A stretch of 64,000 bases of DNA from Chamaecyparis obtusa. Lineage: Eukaryota > Streptophyta > Pinopsida > Cupressales > Cupressaceae. The position numbers and the translations under genes are program-made. The stretch lies in the NCBI GenBank assembly GCA_027943335.1, contig BSBK01006379.1, forward strand, positions 496,001 through 560,000. Reading direction: 5' to 3'. Under the pieces are notes generated by a model that was not told the origin of the DNA, made no database searches, and saw only the letters and a program-made list of their open reading frames with translations. Of this stretch, positions 1 through 10,751 are shown piece by piece. Position 1 is the first letter of the stretch, and every line of letters begins with the position of its first letter.

Positions 1-1007
1 ATCCAAGTTCTCCATTGAAGATCAAGGATTCAAGCATTCAAGCCATTGAAGGGATTTGGTTCAAGCATTCAAGATTCATCATTCAAACCCTAGATTTAGC
101 CATCATGATGGTGTGATCTTCCTTCAAGATCCTTTGTTCATCTTCTAGATCCATTCATTCTTCTATCAAGGTGGATTCCAAGCATACAATCATGGAGGTT
201 TTGAATTTATATTCATGGTTTTGATTTACATTTTCCATTGTTGTGTTCAAGCTTTCATATCAATATACTTGTTTACATTTGAAATACAATTGCATATCTA
301 TTGAATTGCATAGCTTCATTGTTAGATCTACTTCTACTACTTGCTAGCATTCTCCATTTAAATTTCATTATTAAGGTTGATTCCAAACTGGGGTTTGACC
401 AAGGCAAACCCCTTCTCCCAATAAACAAAACCTCTTTTTCTTGTAGGTGCAGGTACAAGATTGTGAATCAGAGCTTGGATCTGGATACCCTTTTCGGTGA
501 AATTTCAAGATCTACGAACAAAGTCAAAGTTGACCTTCAAAATCTTGAAGTATTCTTTGACCTTTTATCAGGGTCAAAGACTACTTGTTGTCAGAAAGAC
601 AAAAGTTTTTTGGGTTTTCTTTGTCTCGGCATTTCCAGTTCGAAACAGGCTACATAATTGCCCGAAACTATACATAAACATCAAAAATCAACATTTTCTA
701 GATTTACCCTATTTTGAGGTTAGTATTTGCCTTTCAATTATTTCAGATTTCAAGCATATACTCTTCATAGAGAAATATAAGGTTTTCTTCTTCATTCATA
801 TTCTCCATAGATTGATTCTTTTGTGTATTGACCTTTTGGTTGATCAATTTGGATCTCTCCTTTGGGAATTTGGATTTAGAAGTAGATCCCATATTTCCCC
901 CATTCAATTAGGTGATACCATTTCACCTTATTTAGGTTGGTTTAGGGCTTCTATTATGTACATTATTAAAACCCCTTTCCTACTCCATCACCTTTTCTAG
1001 CTTTACA
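1..1007 (+). repeat. Ty3/gypsy LTR (copy a), 5' end outside window
   Basis: This segment aligns by eye with the LTR copies at 6308-7949 and 10752-13066; its first bases correspond to about position 6964 of the middle copy, so the first ~650 bp of the LTR lie outside the window. It ends in TTTACA at 1007, three bases before a primer-binding-site-like TGG at 1011, which places it as the 5' LTR of the pol-bearing interval. Its last ~70 bp recur at the end of the third LTR (about 12990-13066) but are missing from the middle copy. The small open frames inside it are incidental. Confidence 0.85.
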
Positions 1008-1010
1008 TTT

Positions 1011-1022
1011 TGGTGAACCCGT
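1011..1022 (+). other. Putative primer binding site of the left gypsy element
   Basis: TGGTGAACCC begins three bases after the LTR end. The same word recurs at the same spacing after the middle LTR (7953). The TGG start complements the CCA end of a tRNA, as expected for minus-strand priming. It is not the initiator-methionine type seen in the copia elements here. I cannot assign the tRNA with certainty. Confidence 0.6.
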
Positions 1023-1572
1023 TTACGAAAACTCTTTCTTTTTGGTGTTAGATTTTCATCTTGTGTTAGATCTTGCATGCTTATAAAATTAGCTTTCTTT
1101 TATGCTCTTGCATTTATATTTCAAAAATACAAAAAAATACAAAATTCCTTTAAAAATACAAAAATATTTACTTCTTTCATGCTTCTACTGTTATTTTGTG
1201 TTCAACATGTATGATTCTTGTTTTGAATACTTTGATGAGGCTTTTATTGTACAAAAGGATAGATCCCTTAATGAGGTACATGGACGTGAGGATTAAAATT
1301 GTTCAAATAAGATCTCCATTGATCATATTCCTATTTCACTCTCCTCCACAACCTCTTCAATTGACCTTTTCCATAGAGTGTGTGCATGGTTACCTTCATG
1401 TTCCACTGTTTGCAACATTGATACAACTAAAATGATATATCCTAAACCTTTGTTGATGGTAAAAGGATGTTCTTGAATCACAATTAAGGGAAAACTAAGA
1501 GATCCTTCATACTTCTTGGATAACACAGATTATGTTTCACATGCTTATCACACATGAAATAACCCCTAGCCT
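1023..1572 (+). other. Degenerate leader of gypsy element, no gene seen
   Basis: AT-rich sequence between the primer binding site and the first recognisable coding remnant. The gag region expected here is absent. No open frame with family resemblance is seen; the short frames around 1102-1526 look random. Confidence 0.5.
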
Positions 1573-2412
1573 AATGTTCTAGTCTCTTTACCACCTTCTC
1601 AACCTGTTCTTCCTCAAGCTCCTAGGTTTCCATCTAATTTTAAGGAGTATAAATTAGTAGAACAATTACGTGCTACTCCTACTAAGATATCTTTATGGAA
1701 ATTACTTCAAACTTCCCCAACATATCATGAGGCATTACAAAAGGCTTTATCTACTCTTCCTTCTTTGCCTCCTAATCAAGATAACATTCATTCTATTTTG
1801 GAGTGCATGCATACTATGCCTTTTGTAACTCCTATTGTGTTTTTTGATGATGATTTACCTTCACTTGAGGTGCATAATCAATATGATGCTCTTATGGTTG
1901 TTATTTCTATTAATTAGAGTATCATTCGTAGAACATTAATAGACAATGGATCTGGGCTTAATGTTTGTAGTATGGATATGCTTAAGGAAATTAAGGTTGA
2001 TCTCACAACTATTCAACTTGATAATGTCCCTATTTGTGGATTTGACAAGACTGCAAAGAGAACTTTGGGCATTATCAACTTACCTGTTAAAGTTGGTCTA
2101 GTTATTCTTAATACACCTATTCATGTTATGCCTAGACCTCTTAATTATAACCTTCTTCTAGGAAGACCTTGGTTACATACTATGCATGTAGTTCCTTCTA
2201 CTCTTCATCTCAAGGTTAGGTTCATTTATAACAATTTGATGTACATGTTACATGCATATGATGCACCAAATCCTTGCCTAAATGAAGAATATGTTAAAAG
2301 TTTTCAGCCTCTTCAACCAAGAAAAGAGATTGAAAAACAACTTGAGATTAAACAAACTAAAGCTCCATCTTCTTCTTTGACTGAGGATGATTTGGAATTC
2401 ATGAAACAATAA
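1573..2412 (+). pseudogene. Gypsy (Tat-type) gag tail and aspartic protease remnant
   Basis: One frame runs from 1573 to 2412, broken by a TAG at 1915. The part before the stop carries SLWKLLQTSPTYHEAL, which resembles the segment just before protease in Tat/Ogre-type elements. After the stop comes the protease: LIDNGSGLNVCS holds the catalytic Asp (DNGS, a usual variant of DSGA), followed by the flap region and NLLLGRPWLHTMHVVPSTLH, characteristic of plant Tat-type proteases. The enzyme would mature the Gag-Pol polyprotein inside the virus-like particle. No start codon is expected because it is made as a fusion. It is followed by degraded sequence and then RT. Confidence 0.8.
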
Positions 2413-3960
2413 AGTGAATTTGAAAAACAAGTGTTTAATCCATCCTCGCTTTATGAGGAATTAAGGAGTAACTTTGTTGCTGCCTCGATTGAAAAAACAA
2501 TTGAAACTATAAAACCTAATTGATATCACATCATGACATATGCCACTCCTTGGACTCCATCTGATATGGCTGATAGATATGGTTCTAGTTATCATCTACT
2601 CAATAAATAAATATTTAATGGAAAAGGATGTGGTAAATATGAGAAAGGTATACAAGTACCTTTGGATAATGAAATTTATGATTATACTTATGGATTGGGA
2701 TTCAATCCTTACAAAAAACCATTGACTTTTCCTCTCAATGTTAATCATATCTATGGTGGACATTTGATGTTGGTTAACCCACTCCTCCTTGACATTAATC
2801 AAAGACCTACCTTGGATATTTTTCCCTAAGATGAAGCCTTAGTGGATTTTTTAGGGGTTTATTATGATTTACCTACATTTCATCACAAACGACAAAAGCC
2901 TTATTGTTTAAGTACATAAGCTTATTTTGGAGAACATCATTAACAGAATATTTCTTCTTTACCGATGTATTCTCTAATACAAAGTGATTTGCTAATAACT
3001 AATACTGTTGAGATTCAAATGGATGAAAAAGATTCTGAAAAGAAGATAAAAATGGGGAAATGTTTGAATCGGGATGAACATGATTAGTTGGTTTCCCATT
3101 TACTTGAATTTAAATACATTTTTTCTTGGACATATTCAGATATGTTGGGTATACATTCTAAGATTGTTACTCACAATATTGTTCTCAAACTAAATGTTAA
3201 ACTCGTGAAGTAGAAAATTTGAAAGATGAATCCATGAATTGCTTAATTAGTAAAAGCTTAAATTGAAAGATTATTGGATTCTGGATTCATCCTCTCTATT
3301 TATTACTCAAACTGGATTTCAAATATTGTGCCAGTTTCAAAAGGAGAAAATAAGATAAGAATTTGTACTGACTTTAGAGATTTAAATAAAGAATCCTTAA
3401 AAGATGATTTCATGTTACCTAATATTGATATGATTGTGGATTCGACAATGGGCCATACTTTATTATCTTTTATGGATGGTTTTTCTGGCTATAACCAAAT
3501 TTTTATTCCTCCAACAGATCAATTTAAGATAGTATTTATAACACCTTGGGGAAAATTTTGTTGGGTCATGATGCCTTTTGGATTAAAAAATGTGGGAGAA
3601 ACTTATCAACTGGCTATGACCTTGATTTTTCATGATTACATTCATAAGATTCTTGAGGACTATGTGGATGATATGTTGGAAAAATCTATACAAAGAGAAG
3701 ATCATGTTAATATTTTATGACAAATATTTGAAAGAATTAGAAGTTACAATATGAGGTTGAATCCTAAGAAATGTGTTTTTGGAGTGGATTCTGGTAAATT
3801 ATTAGGATTTATAATCTCTAAGCGAGGCATAGAGGTAGATACTAAAAATATTGAAGTTATTGTTAATATGCCTCCACCTAAGAATATTTCTCAGTTATGA
3901 AGTTTACAAGAAAAAATCCAAGCTATTTGTCGCTTTATTCCAACTTAGCTGATAGAATTG
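2413..3960 (+). pseudogene. Gypsy reverse transcriptase (degenerate, two frames)
   Basis: Frames at 2413-3270 are heavily broken but keep the pre-RT motif around 3110 (FSWTYSDMLGI). The best piece, 3274-3720, has the RT fingers and palm: VPVSKGENKIRICTDFRDLN, LLSFMDGFSGYNQI, MMPFGLKNVGETYQ and the catalytic YVDD at about 3661. After a TGA at 3718 the same frame continues with NPKKCVFGVDSGKLLGFI (RT thumb/connection) to about 3900. RT copies the element RNA into cDNA. The catalytic aspartates remain, but the many stops make the gene dead. Confidence 0.88.
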
Positions 3961-4528
3961 TTCCTTTTACTTCCTTTCTTAGAAAGGATACCACTTTCTC
4001 TTGGAATGATGAATGTAAATAATCCTTTGAGAAATTTAAGGAGTATCTCACCAATCCTCCTATTTTGCAACCATCTCAATTTGATAAACCCTTTTATCTA
4101 TATACTTCAGCCACTCCAAAGGTAGTGAGTGCGTTGTTAGCTCAATATGATAGTGAAGATAAGGAAAGACCTATGTACTATATTAGTCAAACTTTACTCA
4201 ATTACAAAACAAGATACACATATTTGGAAAGACAATTCTTAGTTGTGGTTTATGCTTTTTAGAAACTCAGGCATTATCTCTTAAATGTTGAAGTCAATGT
4301 GGTTGTTAAATTTGATCCTTTGAATCATCTTTTCTCAAAAACTAATCTCTCTAGCCATTTGGAAAAGTGGGTGATGTTACTTACAAAATTTGATCTTAAT
4401 TTCATTACTCAAAAATTAATTAAAGGACAAGCTTTAATAGATTATTTCTAGCTGAAGCTCCTTGTCCTCATCGTGATGCATGCTTTACTTCAATAGAAAT
4501 CCCCGATAAAAATATTCTAGCTATTAAA
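3961..4528 (+). pseudogene. Gypsy first (native) RNase H remnant
   Basis: Directly after the RT thumb. The frame 4065-4262 holds FDKPFYLYTSATPKVVSALL, where the usual first catalytic Asp (YTDAS) has become Ser, and MYYISQTLLNYKTRYTYLER, typical of gypsy RNase H. A TAG ends it at 4260 and the same frame continues with KLRHYLLNVEVNVVV. This domain normally removes template RNA during cDNA synthesis. Broken, and missing a catalytic residue. Confidence 0.8.
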
Positions 4529-4531
4529 TAG

Positions 4532-5863
4532 GATGATGTTTGGGAGTTATATTTTGATGGATCTAGATGTAAGATAGGTTCTAGTGTGGGTATTATCTTG
4601 ATCCCTCCTATGAAGAAACCAATCCCTCTATCATATAAATTGACCTTTCCTTGTACTAACAATATTATGGAGTATGAAGCTCTTATAGCTGGCCTACAAG
4701 CAACTTTATCCCTTAACATTAAACACTTGAAAATTTATGGAGATTCACAATTGATTGTAGAATATATTAAAGGAGGTTATCAGATTAAGAATGATAAAAT
4801 GACACAATATAGAGATTTGGCTCTTGATGTGCTTTCACAATTCTCTTCTTATATGATTCAAACTTTACCTAGGAAAGATAATCGACATGCAGACACCATG
4901 GAAAGCACAACTTCTTTGGTTTTTCTTGAAAATAATGTTGAAAATTTTCAATTTACTATACAAACTTTTAAAAATCCTGTAATTTCTGATAAGGTTATCT
5001 CTGACTATTTCAATTTGCATTTGGATGAATGGTATTCTCATATCTTTCATTTTGTCAAAGATGGTACTTTTCCTGAATTGGCAACAAGGAACATGTGTAA
5101 TCATGTTAGGAAGCTTGCAACACATTATATTATTTTAGGAGACACACTTTACAAATGCTCTTATGAAGTTTTATTATTAAGATGTCTTGCTAGAATTGAA
5201 ATTCTGGTAGCTTTGGCAGAAGCTCATCCTAGTTCTTGTGGGGGACATTTTGGTGGAAAATATCTAGTCAATAAAATTCTTAGAATGGGATATTATTGGA
5301 AAACAATGGAACAAGATTTTTTTTTGTTTGTTAAGAAGTTTCCTCAATGTCAACAACATAGTAATTTGATTCATGCACCTACTTGTGAGCTTCATAATCA
5401 AGTTTCTCCATGGCCTTTTAGTATTAGGGGTTTTGACCTTATTGGAAAAATCTCACCAGCTTCTTCTCAAGGACATACATACAATCTGACTGCTACAGAT
5501 TACTTTACGAAGTGGGTGGAAGTTGTCCCTCTTTTTTCAACAATTGTGCATGTTATTCATGATTTTATCCTTAACAATATTATAACAAGATTTGGTATTC
5601 CTACGATGCTAGTTTTGGATAATGGTACATCTTTTAAGAACAAAGAAGTCACAAAATTCTTAGAGAAGTATCAAATTCAACATAGATTTTCAACTCCTTA
5701 CTATCCTCAATCTAATGGTCAAGCTAAAGAATCAAATAAAATCATTGAACAAATTTTGAGAAAAATAGATAATAAGCATGTGAAAGATTGGCATACCCAA
5801 TTGACCTATGCTTTATGGGCTTATAGGACTAGTGTTTGTACTACCACATGTACTTCTCCTTAA
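4532..5863 (+). CDS. Second (archaeal-type) RNase H plus integrase of Tat-type gypsy element
   Basis: A single open frame of about 443 codons after a stop at 4529; the first ATG is at 4586 but it was part of a polyprotein. About residues 5-130: archaeal-type RNase H with WELYFDGSRC (Asp), MEYEALIAGL (Glu) and KIYGDSQLIVEY (Asp). A second RNase H after the native one is the hallmark of the plant Tat group. Next comes the integrase zinc region (AHPSSCGGHFGG ... FPQCQQH, where the first Cys of the pair is Phe), then the core with TATDYFTKWVE and VLDNGTSF. The catalytic Glu position reads NGQAKES, so Glu appears replaced by Lys. Order: RT, RNase H, second RNase H, integrase. Confidence 0.88.
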   Translation, partial: DDVWELYFDGSRCKIGSSVGIILIPPMKKPIPLSYKLTFPCTNNIMEYEALIAGLQATLSLNIKHLKIYGDSQLIVEYIKGGYQIKNDKMTQYRDLALDVLSQFSSYMIQTLPRKDNRHADTMESTTSLVFLENNVENFQFTIQTFKNPVISDKVISDYFNLHLDEWYSHIFHFVKDGTFPELATRNMCNHVRKLATHYIILGDTLYKCSYEVLLLRCLARIEILVALAEAHPSSCGGHFGGKYLVNKILRMGYYWKTMEQDFFLFVKKFPQCQQHSNLIHAPTCELHNQVSPWPFSIRGFDLIGKISPASSQGHTYNLTATDYFTKWVEVVPLFSTIVHVIHDFILNNIITRFGIPTMLVLDNGTSFKNKEVTKFLEKYQIQHRFSTPYYPQSNGQAKESNKIIEQILRKIDNKHVKDWHTQLTYALWAYRTSVCTTTCTSP

Positions 5864-6289
5864 AATCTTGTGTTTGGTACTGATGCCATTATTCCTTTGG
5901 AATTAGAGATACCTTCTTTACGTGTTTCATTTCATGGGATAATTGACAAGGATACATTTTGAGAACAACGATTACAAGAATTGGAAATGTTGGATGAACA
6001 ATGAATACATGCTTTGGAACATATAAAATATTATCATAAATCTCTTCAGCAATAGTATAATCATAAAGTAATTGAAAGATCATTTTCAATAGGTGATTTA
6101 GTTTTATATGAGAATCAACAAAATGTGAATGCTTTACCTAGTGAAAAAGGAAAGTTTAGCCCTAACTGGCTTGGATCTTTTGTTGTAATTGAGGACTTTG
6201 GTTTAGGTGCTTATAAAATTACTGATATTGATGGTGTTTCTTTTAAGGAAGCTATCAATATTATGCATCTCAAATCTTATTATCCTTAA
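5864..6289 (+). pseudogene. Gypsy integrase C-terminal part (GPY/F-like module)
   Basis: The frame continues past stops at about 5861, 5961, 6001 and 6055. Near 6150-6289 it holds KFSPNWLGSFVVIEDFG and GAYKITDIDG, equivalent to the GPY/F module that ends gypsy integrases. No chromodomain is visible. The frame stops at about 6288, only 19 bp before the next LTR: the 3' untranslated stretch and polypurine tract present before the third LTR are missing here. Confidence 0.75.
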
Positions 6290-6307
6290 AATTATTTCTT
6301 CTTTCTG

Positions 6308-7949
6308 TATCATCTTAAAATGGAAGCACTTCCATGTTAAGAGTGTTTAGCCCTCCAAGTGAGTGGTCTAGGATCATGTTAAGCACCTTGATCAGGTCTT
6401 TTCATGTATCTAGCTATTTCCCCCTATTCTTCTTCTTTCCTCCTCATTTCCAGCCTTTTCCATATAGTTTTCCCTGAGAATCTGGAGTTTCTGACTATTT
6501 GGGTCAAAGATGACCTGGTAGGGTAAAGGATGACCTAGACCCTGACCTAGGTTAGGGACGACCTTGAACCTAACCTAGGGAAGTGTCTACCTTGTCCCTA
6601 ACCCCAGGTCCAATTTTCAAATTCTGGGAGTTTCGAGATATCAGGTTTTGGAAAGATTTCTTTTCCCACTTTCGGGTCAGCCATTTCAGGTTTCAAAATG
6701 GTAAATACTTAAATTGTATTTAATTTGGGTCCATTTATAAGGGTTAAGTTTAATTGGGATTTAATTCCCCAATGTCAGCCTTCTCTAGAGGTTTGTGCCC
6801 TAGATCACTATAAAAGGAAGCCTTTCTCTCTCATTTTCTCAATTCACTTTCATGATCAAGCATCCACAAGTTATGCAATCAAGTGCTCAAGGTTTTATCA
6901 AGGCAAGATCAAGCAAGCATTTCATCAAGAATTCTCAAGGAAGTTTTCAATCCCTCTTATTCAATCAAGTTCTCCTTTGAAGATCAAGGATTCAAGCATT
7001 CAAGCCTTTGAAGGGATTTGGTTCAATCATTCAAGATTCATCATTCAAACCCTAGATCTAGCCATCATGGTGGTGTGATCTTCCTTCAAGATCCTTTGTT
7101 CATCTTCAAGATCCATTCATTCTTCTATCAAGGTGGATTCCAAGCATATAATTATGGAGGTTTTGGATTTACATTCATGATTTTGATTTACATTTGCCAT
7201 TGTTGTGTTCAATCCTTCATATCAATACACTTGTTTACATTTCAAATACAATTGTGTATCTATTGAATATCATAGCTTCATTGTTAGATATACTTCTACT
7301 ACTTGCTAGCATTCTCCATTTCAATTTCATTATTAAAGTTGATTCCAAATTGAGGCTTGACCAAGGAAAACCCTCATCCAAACAACAAAAACCCTCTTTT
7401 TCTTGTAGGTACAGGTACATGACTACTAATAGGAGCTTGGATCAAGATACCCTTTTCGGAGAATTTTTGAGATCCGTGAACAAATTTTCTATCAAAGATG
7501 TTTTGGGTCAAGGACAACCTTCATTAGGGGGTAGGATCCTACCCTAGGGTAAGACCTTGCCTCGCTATCTGGTTCAAGGACTACCTGCTTCCCGAAAGAC
7601 AAATTTTTTTTGGGTTATCTCATTCTTGGCATTTCCAATCTGGAACAGGTTGTAGAATTGCCCAAAACTGTGCATAGACATCAAAAATCAACATTTTCCA
7701 GATCTGCCCTATTTTGAGGTTAGTATTTGCCTTCTATTTATTTCAGATTTCAAGCATATACCTTTCATAGTAGATTATATGATTTTCTCCTTTCTTCATA
7801 CTCTCCATTATTTGATTCTTTTGTGCATTGATCACTTCTTTGTGATTAATCCATTTGGATCTTTCCTTTTGATAATTTGGATTGAGGATATGTCCTATAT
7901 TCTACCCCTCCCCCCATACATAGAGGTGGATCCATTTCACCTCTATTCA
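6308..7949 (+). repeat. Gypsy LTR (copy b, complete start)
   Basis: Starts TGTATCATCTTAAAATGG, identical to the start of copy c at 10752, and ends CTATTCA at 7949, three bases before the TGGTGAACCC word. Its terminal ~65 bp differ from copies a and c by an apparent deletion. It carries a TATA box near 6809 and serves at once as 3' LTR of the pol-bearing interval and 5' LTR of the gag-bearing interval. Confidence 0.88.
6809..6816 (+). promoter_or_regulatory. TATA box of gypsy LTR b
   Basis: TATAAAAG in the context GATCACTATAAAAGGAAGCC, conserved in LTR c at 11250-11257. It sits about 500 bp into the LTR, the expected place for the U3/R boundary. Transcription would start roughly 30 bp downstream. 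Confidence 0.7.
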
Positions 7950-8139
7950 TTTTGGTGAACCCAACGTACTTACCCTCTTTTCTTTTTTGGATTTAGATGC
8001 CCTATTGTGTTATATTTAATCTCTTCTTGCATTAAGATTAGGTTTATTTTATTCTCTTGCATTTTAAAATTCAAAAATACAAAAAAAAATCTATATAGTC
8101 AATAAAAATATAGAATTATTTTTTTGCATTTCATTTACT

Positions 8140-8805
8140 GTGCAGATTTTTAAGATTCTTTGGTGTGTGGTCATGTTCTTTATTACCCTTCTTTTAGCAT
8201 CTCTCTACAATACCTATGATGTTTATGAGAGTATCATTTACTTCATTGTGTTGATGAAATTTCATTTTGCACTTGCTTATGCTTTTGTGAAATTGACCGA
8301 TACTAGTCTTCCTACATTTAAAACTTTCATTAAAAGTTTATGTGGTAGCCTTATTACTCTTTTGGATTATGTGAAGAATTTGGTAGATGATACACCATCT
8401 CCTAATCTTCCTAATCCTAATCCTATCATTCCTAATCTGATTCCTAATCTTCCTATTCCTAATCCGATACCTAATTCTCCATGTGTTCATCCTCACTCTT
8501 CCCATACTTATGATGGGATTCAAGCTATAGTTCAGGACGCAGATGTGCAAGATTTATTTGATTTACCTTCTCCTCCGATTCATGATGATATTAAAAGAAA
8601 GGGTAAAGGAACTTCTTCAAAACCTATTATTCCACCCTATACAACCTTTACTCATGAGCATGATAAACAATCACCTCCTGTAGAAGCTTTACATGATATG
8701 TACACTACCAGATATAATATGATAACTAAACAAGGTTATAGAGGTTTAGCGCTTGGAGTTAATGAGCATGGTATTAGATTTCTAGTTCATATATCCCCTA
8801 AATAG
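8140..8805 (+). CDS. Gypsy 5' ORF with hydrophobic N-terminus and Pro/Asn repeats
   Basis: An open frame of 221 codons about 190 bp after the LTR and primer binding site. The N-terminus is strongly hydrophobic (residues ~5-25, FKILWCVVMFFITLLLASLY), with another hydrophobic stretch at ~32-50. Residues ~84-112 are a Pro-Asn-rich repeat (PNLPNPNPIIPNL). The C-terminal part has KQGYRGLALGVNEHGIRF, which loosely resembles a G-patch motif found near protease in some retroelements. I see no capsid domain. It may be the N-terminal part of gag or an extra ORF upstream of gag, as known in Ogre elements; I cannot tell which. The frame continues after a single TAG. Confidence 0.55.
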   Translation: MQIFKILWCVVMFFITLLLASLYNTYDVYESIIYFIVLMKFHFALAYAFVKLTDTSLPTFKTFIKSLCGSLITLLDYVKNLVDDTPSPNLPNPNPIIPNLIPNLPIPNPIPNSPCVHPHSSHTYDGIQAIVQDADVQDLFDLPSPPIHDDIKRKGKGTSSKPIIPPYTTFTHEHDKQSPPVEALHDMYTTRYNMITKQGYRGLALGVNEHGIRFLVHISPK

Positions 8806-9231
8806 GACCTTCATGGTGTTGGTTTTTCAAAATCTCAAGTCAAGGTAGGAGATTTTGATCGTCATCCTCCTCTTCATATTCTTCTCCCTACACCTAAAAT
8901 AGAAAACCCTAATATTCGACAAGAAGTAGCTAAGAAGGTATATGTTGAATTAATGAATTCCAAGAAAGAAATCTTTAGACCTATGCTGCTAGATGCTTTA
9001 TACAAATATAAATGTCCTTTTCATTATAGTAATACACATTTACTTGTTGATTGTAAACATTTCAAGTTATATGTTAGAGAAAGAGCTGCTTTAGGAATTA
9101 TATCTCACTCTCGTGTAGTTTTACAATTCCTTCATAATTTTGATATAGGGGATTCCCCTCCTTCTGATATAAAATATATTTCTTCTCCTCTTGTCTCTAG
9201 ACTAGGGGGCAAGAGGTGTATTTCCATCTAG
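8806..9231 (+). pseudogene. Gag C-terminal remnant with zinc-finger-like motif
   Basis: Same frame as the preceding ORF, separated only by the TAG at 8803. From 8953 it reads LLDALYKYKCPFHYSNTHLL, then VDCKHFKLYVRERAAL, matching the Cys-x2-His...His...Cys pattern found near the end of Tat-type Gag (before protease). The frame stops at 9229 and no protease follows: sequence jumps to 3' non-coding DNA, so all of pol has been deleted from this interval. Confidence 0.6.
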
Positions 9232-10737
9232 TCTTCTTAGGATCCATTAGGTATTTTATTGGGGCTTAATTGGTATTCTTTCTTTCCTATCTCTCTATGG
9301 TTTTGTATTATGTTTATAATCATCCATAGATCTTATTCAAGATATCTATTCTAAGACATTTGTTTTGCAAAGGTACATCTTGTCTCTATCCCTGGGGGGT
9401 AAGGTTTTTCCTTCTTTCTCTTTCTCTAGGGAACTACTTTCCTTAGCTTAGTGGTATTTGTTTATATTGCAATATTATTTCATCATATTGACAAATGTTT
9501 TGACTATGAATAACCTTTTTATATGAGAAGTTGTTGTCCTAGGTCATCACTTCTTCTCTATGTTGCAAATTATGTTCTTTATAAACTCTTACCCTTACTT
9601 TAGTGTTAGAGTTGTTTCCGTCATTCCAAAGATTCCTCTTCCTCTTCTTTGTAGGGGGATTGATGATTGAATCTTGGTTCCCAACTTTTGAAAGATGATA
9701 TTTTATCTAAAAGCACTCCTCTATGGTGGGGGTCTTGTTGATAAGATCTCTTTCATTGAGGATCCTTTTCCATGAGTGACATATCCTTTTCACAATTATC
9801 TATACTCTTGGATGTAGGGCTCAATACTCCTTGCTAAGAATATGGTGTACATTGTTGCTAAACAGGATATCTCCTTGCATTGTGAAGTAGGTATCCTCTT
9901 CCTCTTCCTTATCTTGTCTAGTAGACTGCCATGATAAGGAGGGGGGAATATATAGGGTCTCCCTTGTACTATAGTTTTTTATTTTTATATGCTAAATCTC
10001 TGAAGGTAACGCACATAAGTTGCTAAATCCTGAGGAGACACACATTTCCAATATGCTAAATCCTAGAAGGTAATGCACATAAGTTAGTATATCTTGAAGG
10101 GACATGCATTTTCAATTTCAAAATATGCTAAATATTCCAAAGGTAACGCATGTAAGTTGGTAAATCTTTAGGAAACATGCATTTCGTATTCATAGTGATA
10201 CAAGAAGGTGGATCTATGGGTATTCCAGAAGCTATCAGAAGGTGCATTATAATTGCAAGCATATTTTATGGGTGAACTATTAGGTTTGGCCACCTATTTG
10301 GCTCTCCCTCCCTTGGTGAGTCATGGTAAGGTGGGCATCTTACTGGGCGAGGTAATCACTCTTTTTCCTTTCTCTCTTTTTTATTTCATTTTAGTAGGAC
10401 TAGATCATGAAGCTATGTTATTTATAGTGTTTCACTTTTATTTCTTATGTAATAATTTATGCTTTTATGATAGCTTTCCAAATATGATATTAGTATGAGA
10501 AATTTTTCTTAGCGAGGTGTCTTATGCTAGTTGATTTGGGTTTTTTTTAGTACTAACCCCTCTTTTGTGTTGTTTTGGTTTTCTTTTCAGACCCTCGTGC
10601 ATGTATGTTGAGTTAGAATCCTTGGCTAGGGGGCTTGTCTCCTTAGCTAATTGTTATTTTATCTCATTGTGAAACCACTTGAATCTCTTCTTTCTTCTCC
10701 TTTACCAAGAGTTTGCATCGAGTCCATACTCTTGCTA
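9232..10737 (+). other. 3' non-coding interval of gypsy element, pol deleted
   Basis: About 1.5 kb between the gag remnant and the polypurine tract. No pol motifs in any frame; the short frame at 10253-10498 has no family features. It contains a small tandem repeat (about 9985-10190). The equivalent stretch is absent between integrase and LTR b. Confidence 0.6.
9985..10190 (+). repeat. Imperfect tandem repeat, about 3 units
   Basis: Three diverged units built on 'atgctaaat...gaaggtaacgcacataagtt' followed by 'gctaaatc...gacacacattt', about 65-75 bp each. Lies in the 3' non-coding part of the gypsy element. Confidence 0.65.
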
Positions 10738-10751
10738 AAGTGGGGGCTTAA
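10738..10751 (+). other. Polypurine tract of gypsy element
   Basis: AAGTGGGGGCTTAA immediately before the TG start of LTR c. This is the expected primer site for plus-strand DNA synthesis and fixes the element on the + strand. Confidence 0.75.

Noticed and set aside
9985..10190. CRISPR-like array
   Set aside because: Units are diverged direct repeats without distinct spacers, in a plant retrotransposon.
10253..10498. 81-codon open frame possibly encoding a small membrane protein or env-like ORF
   Set aside because: Lies in the 3' non-coding region with no conserved features; hydrophobicity is common for T-rich DNA.
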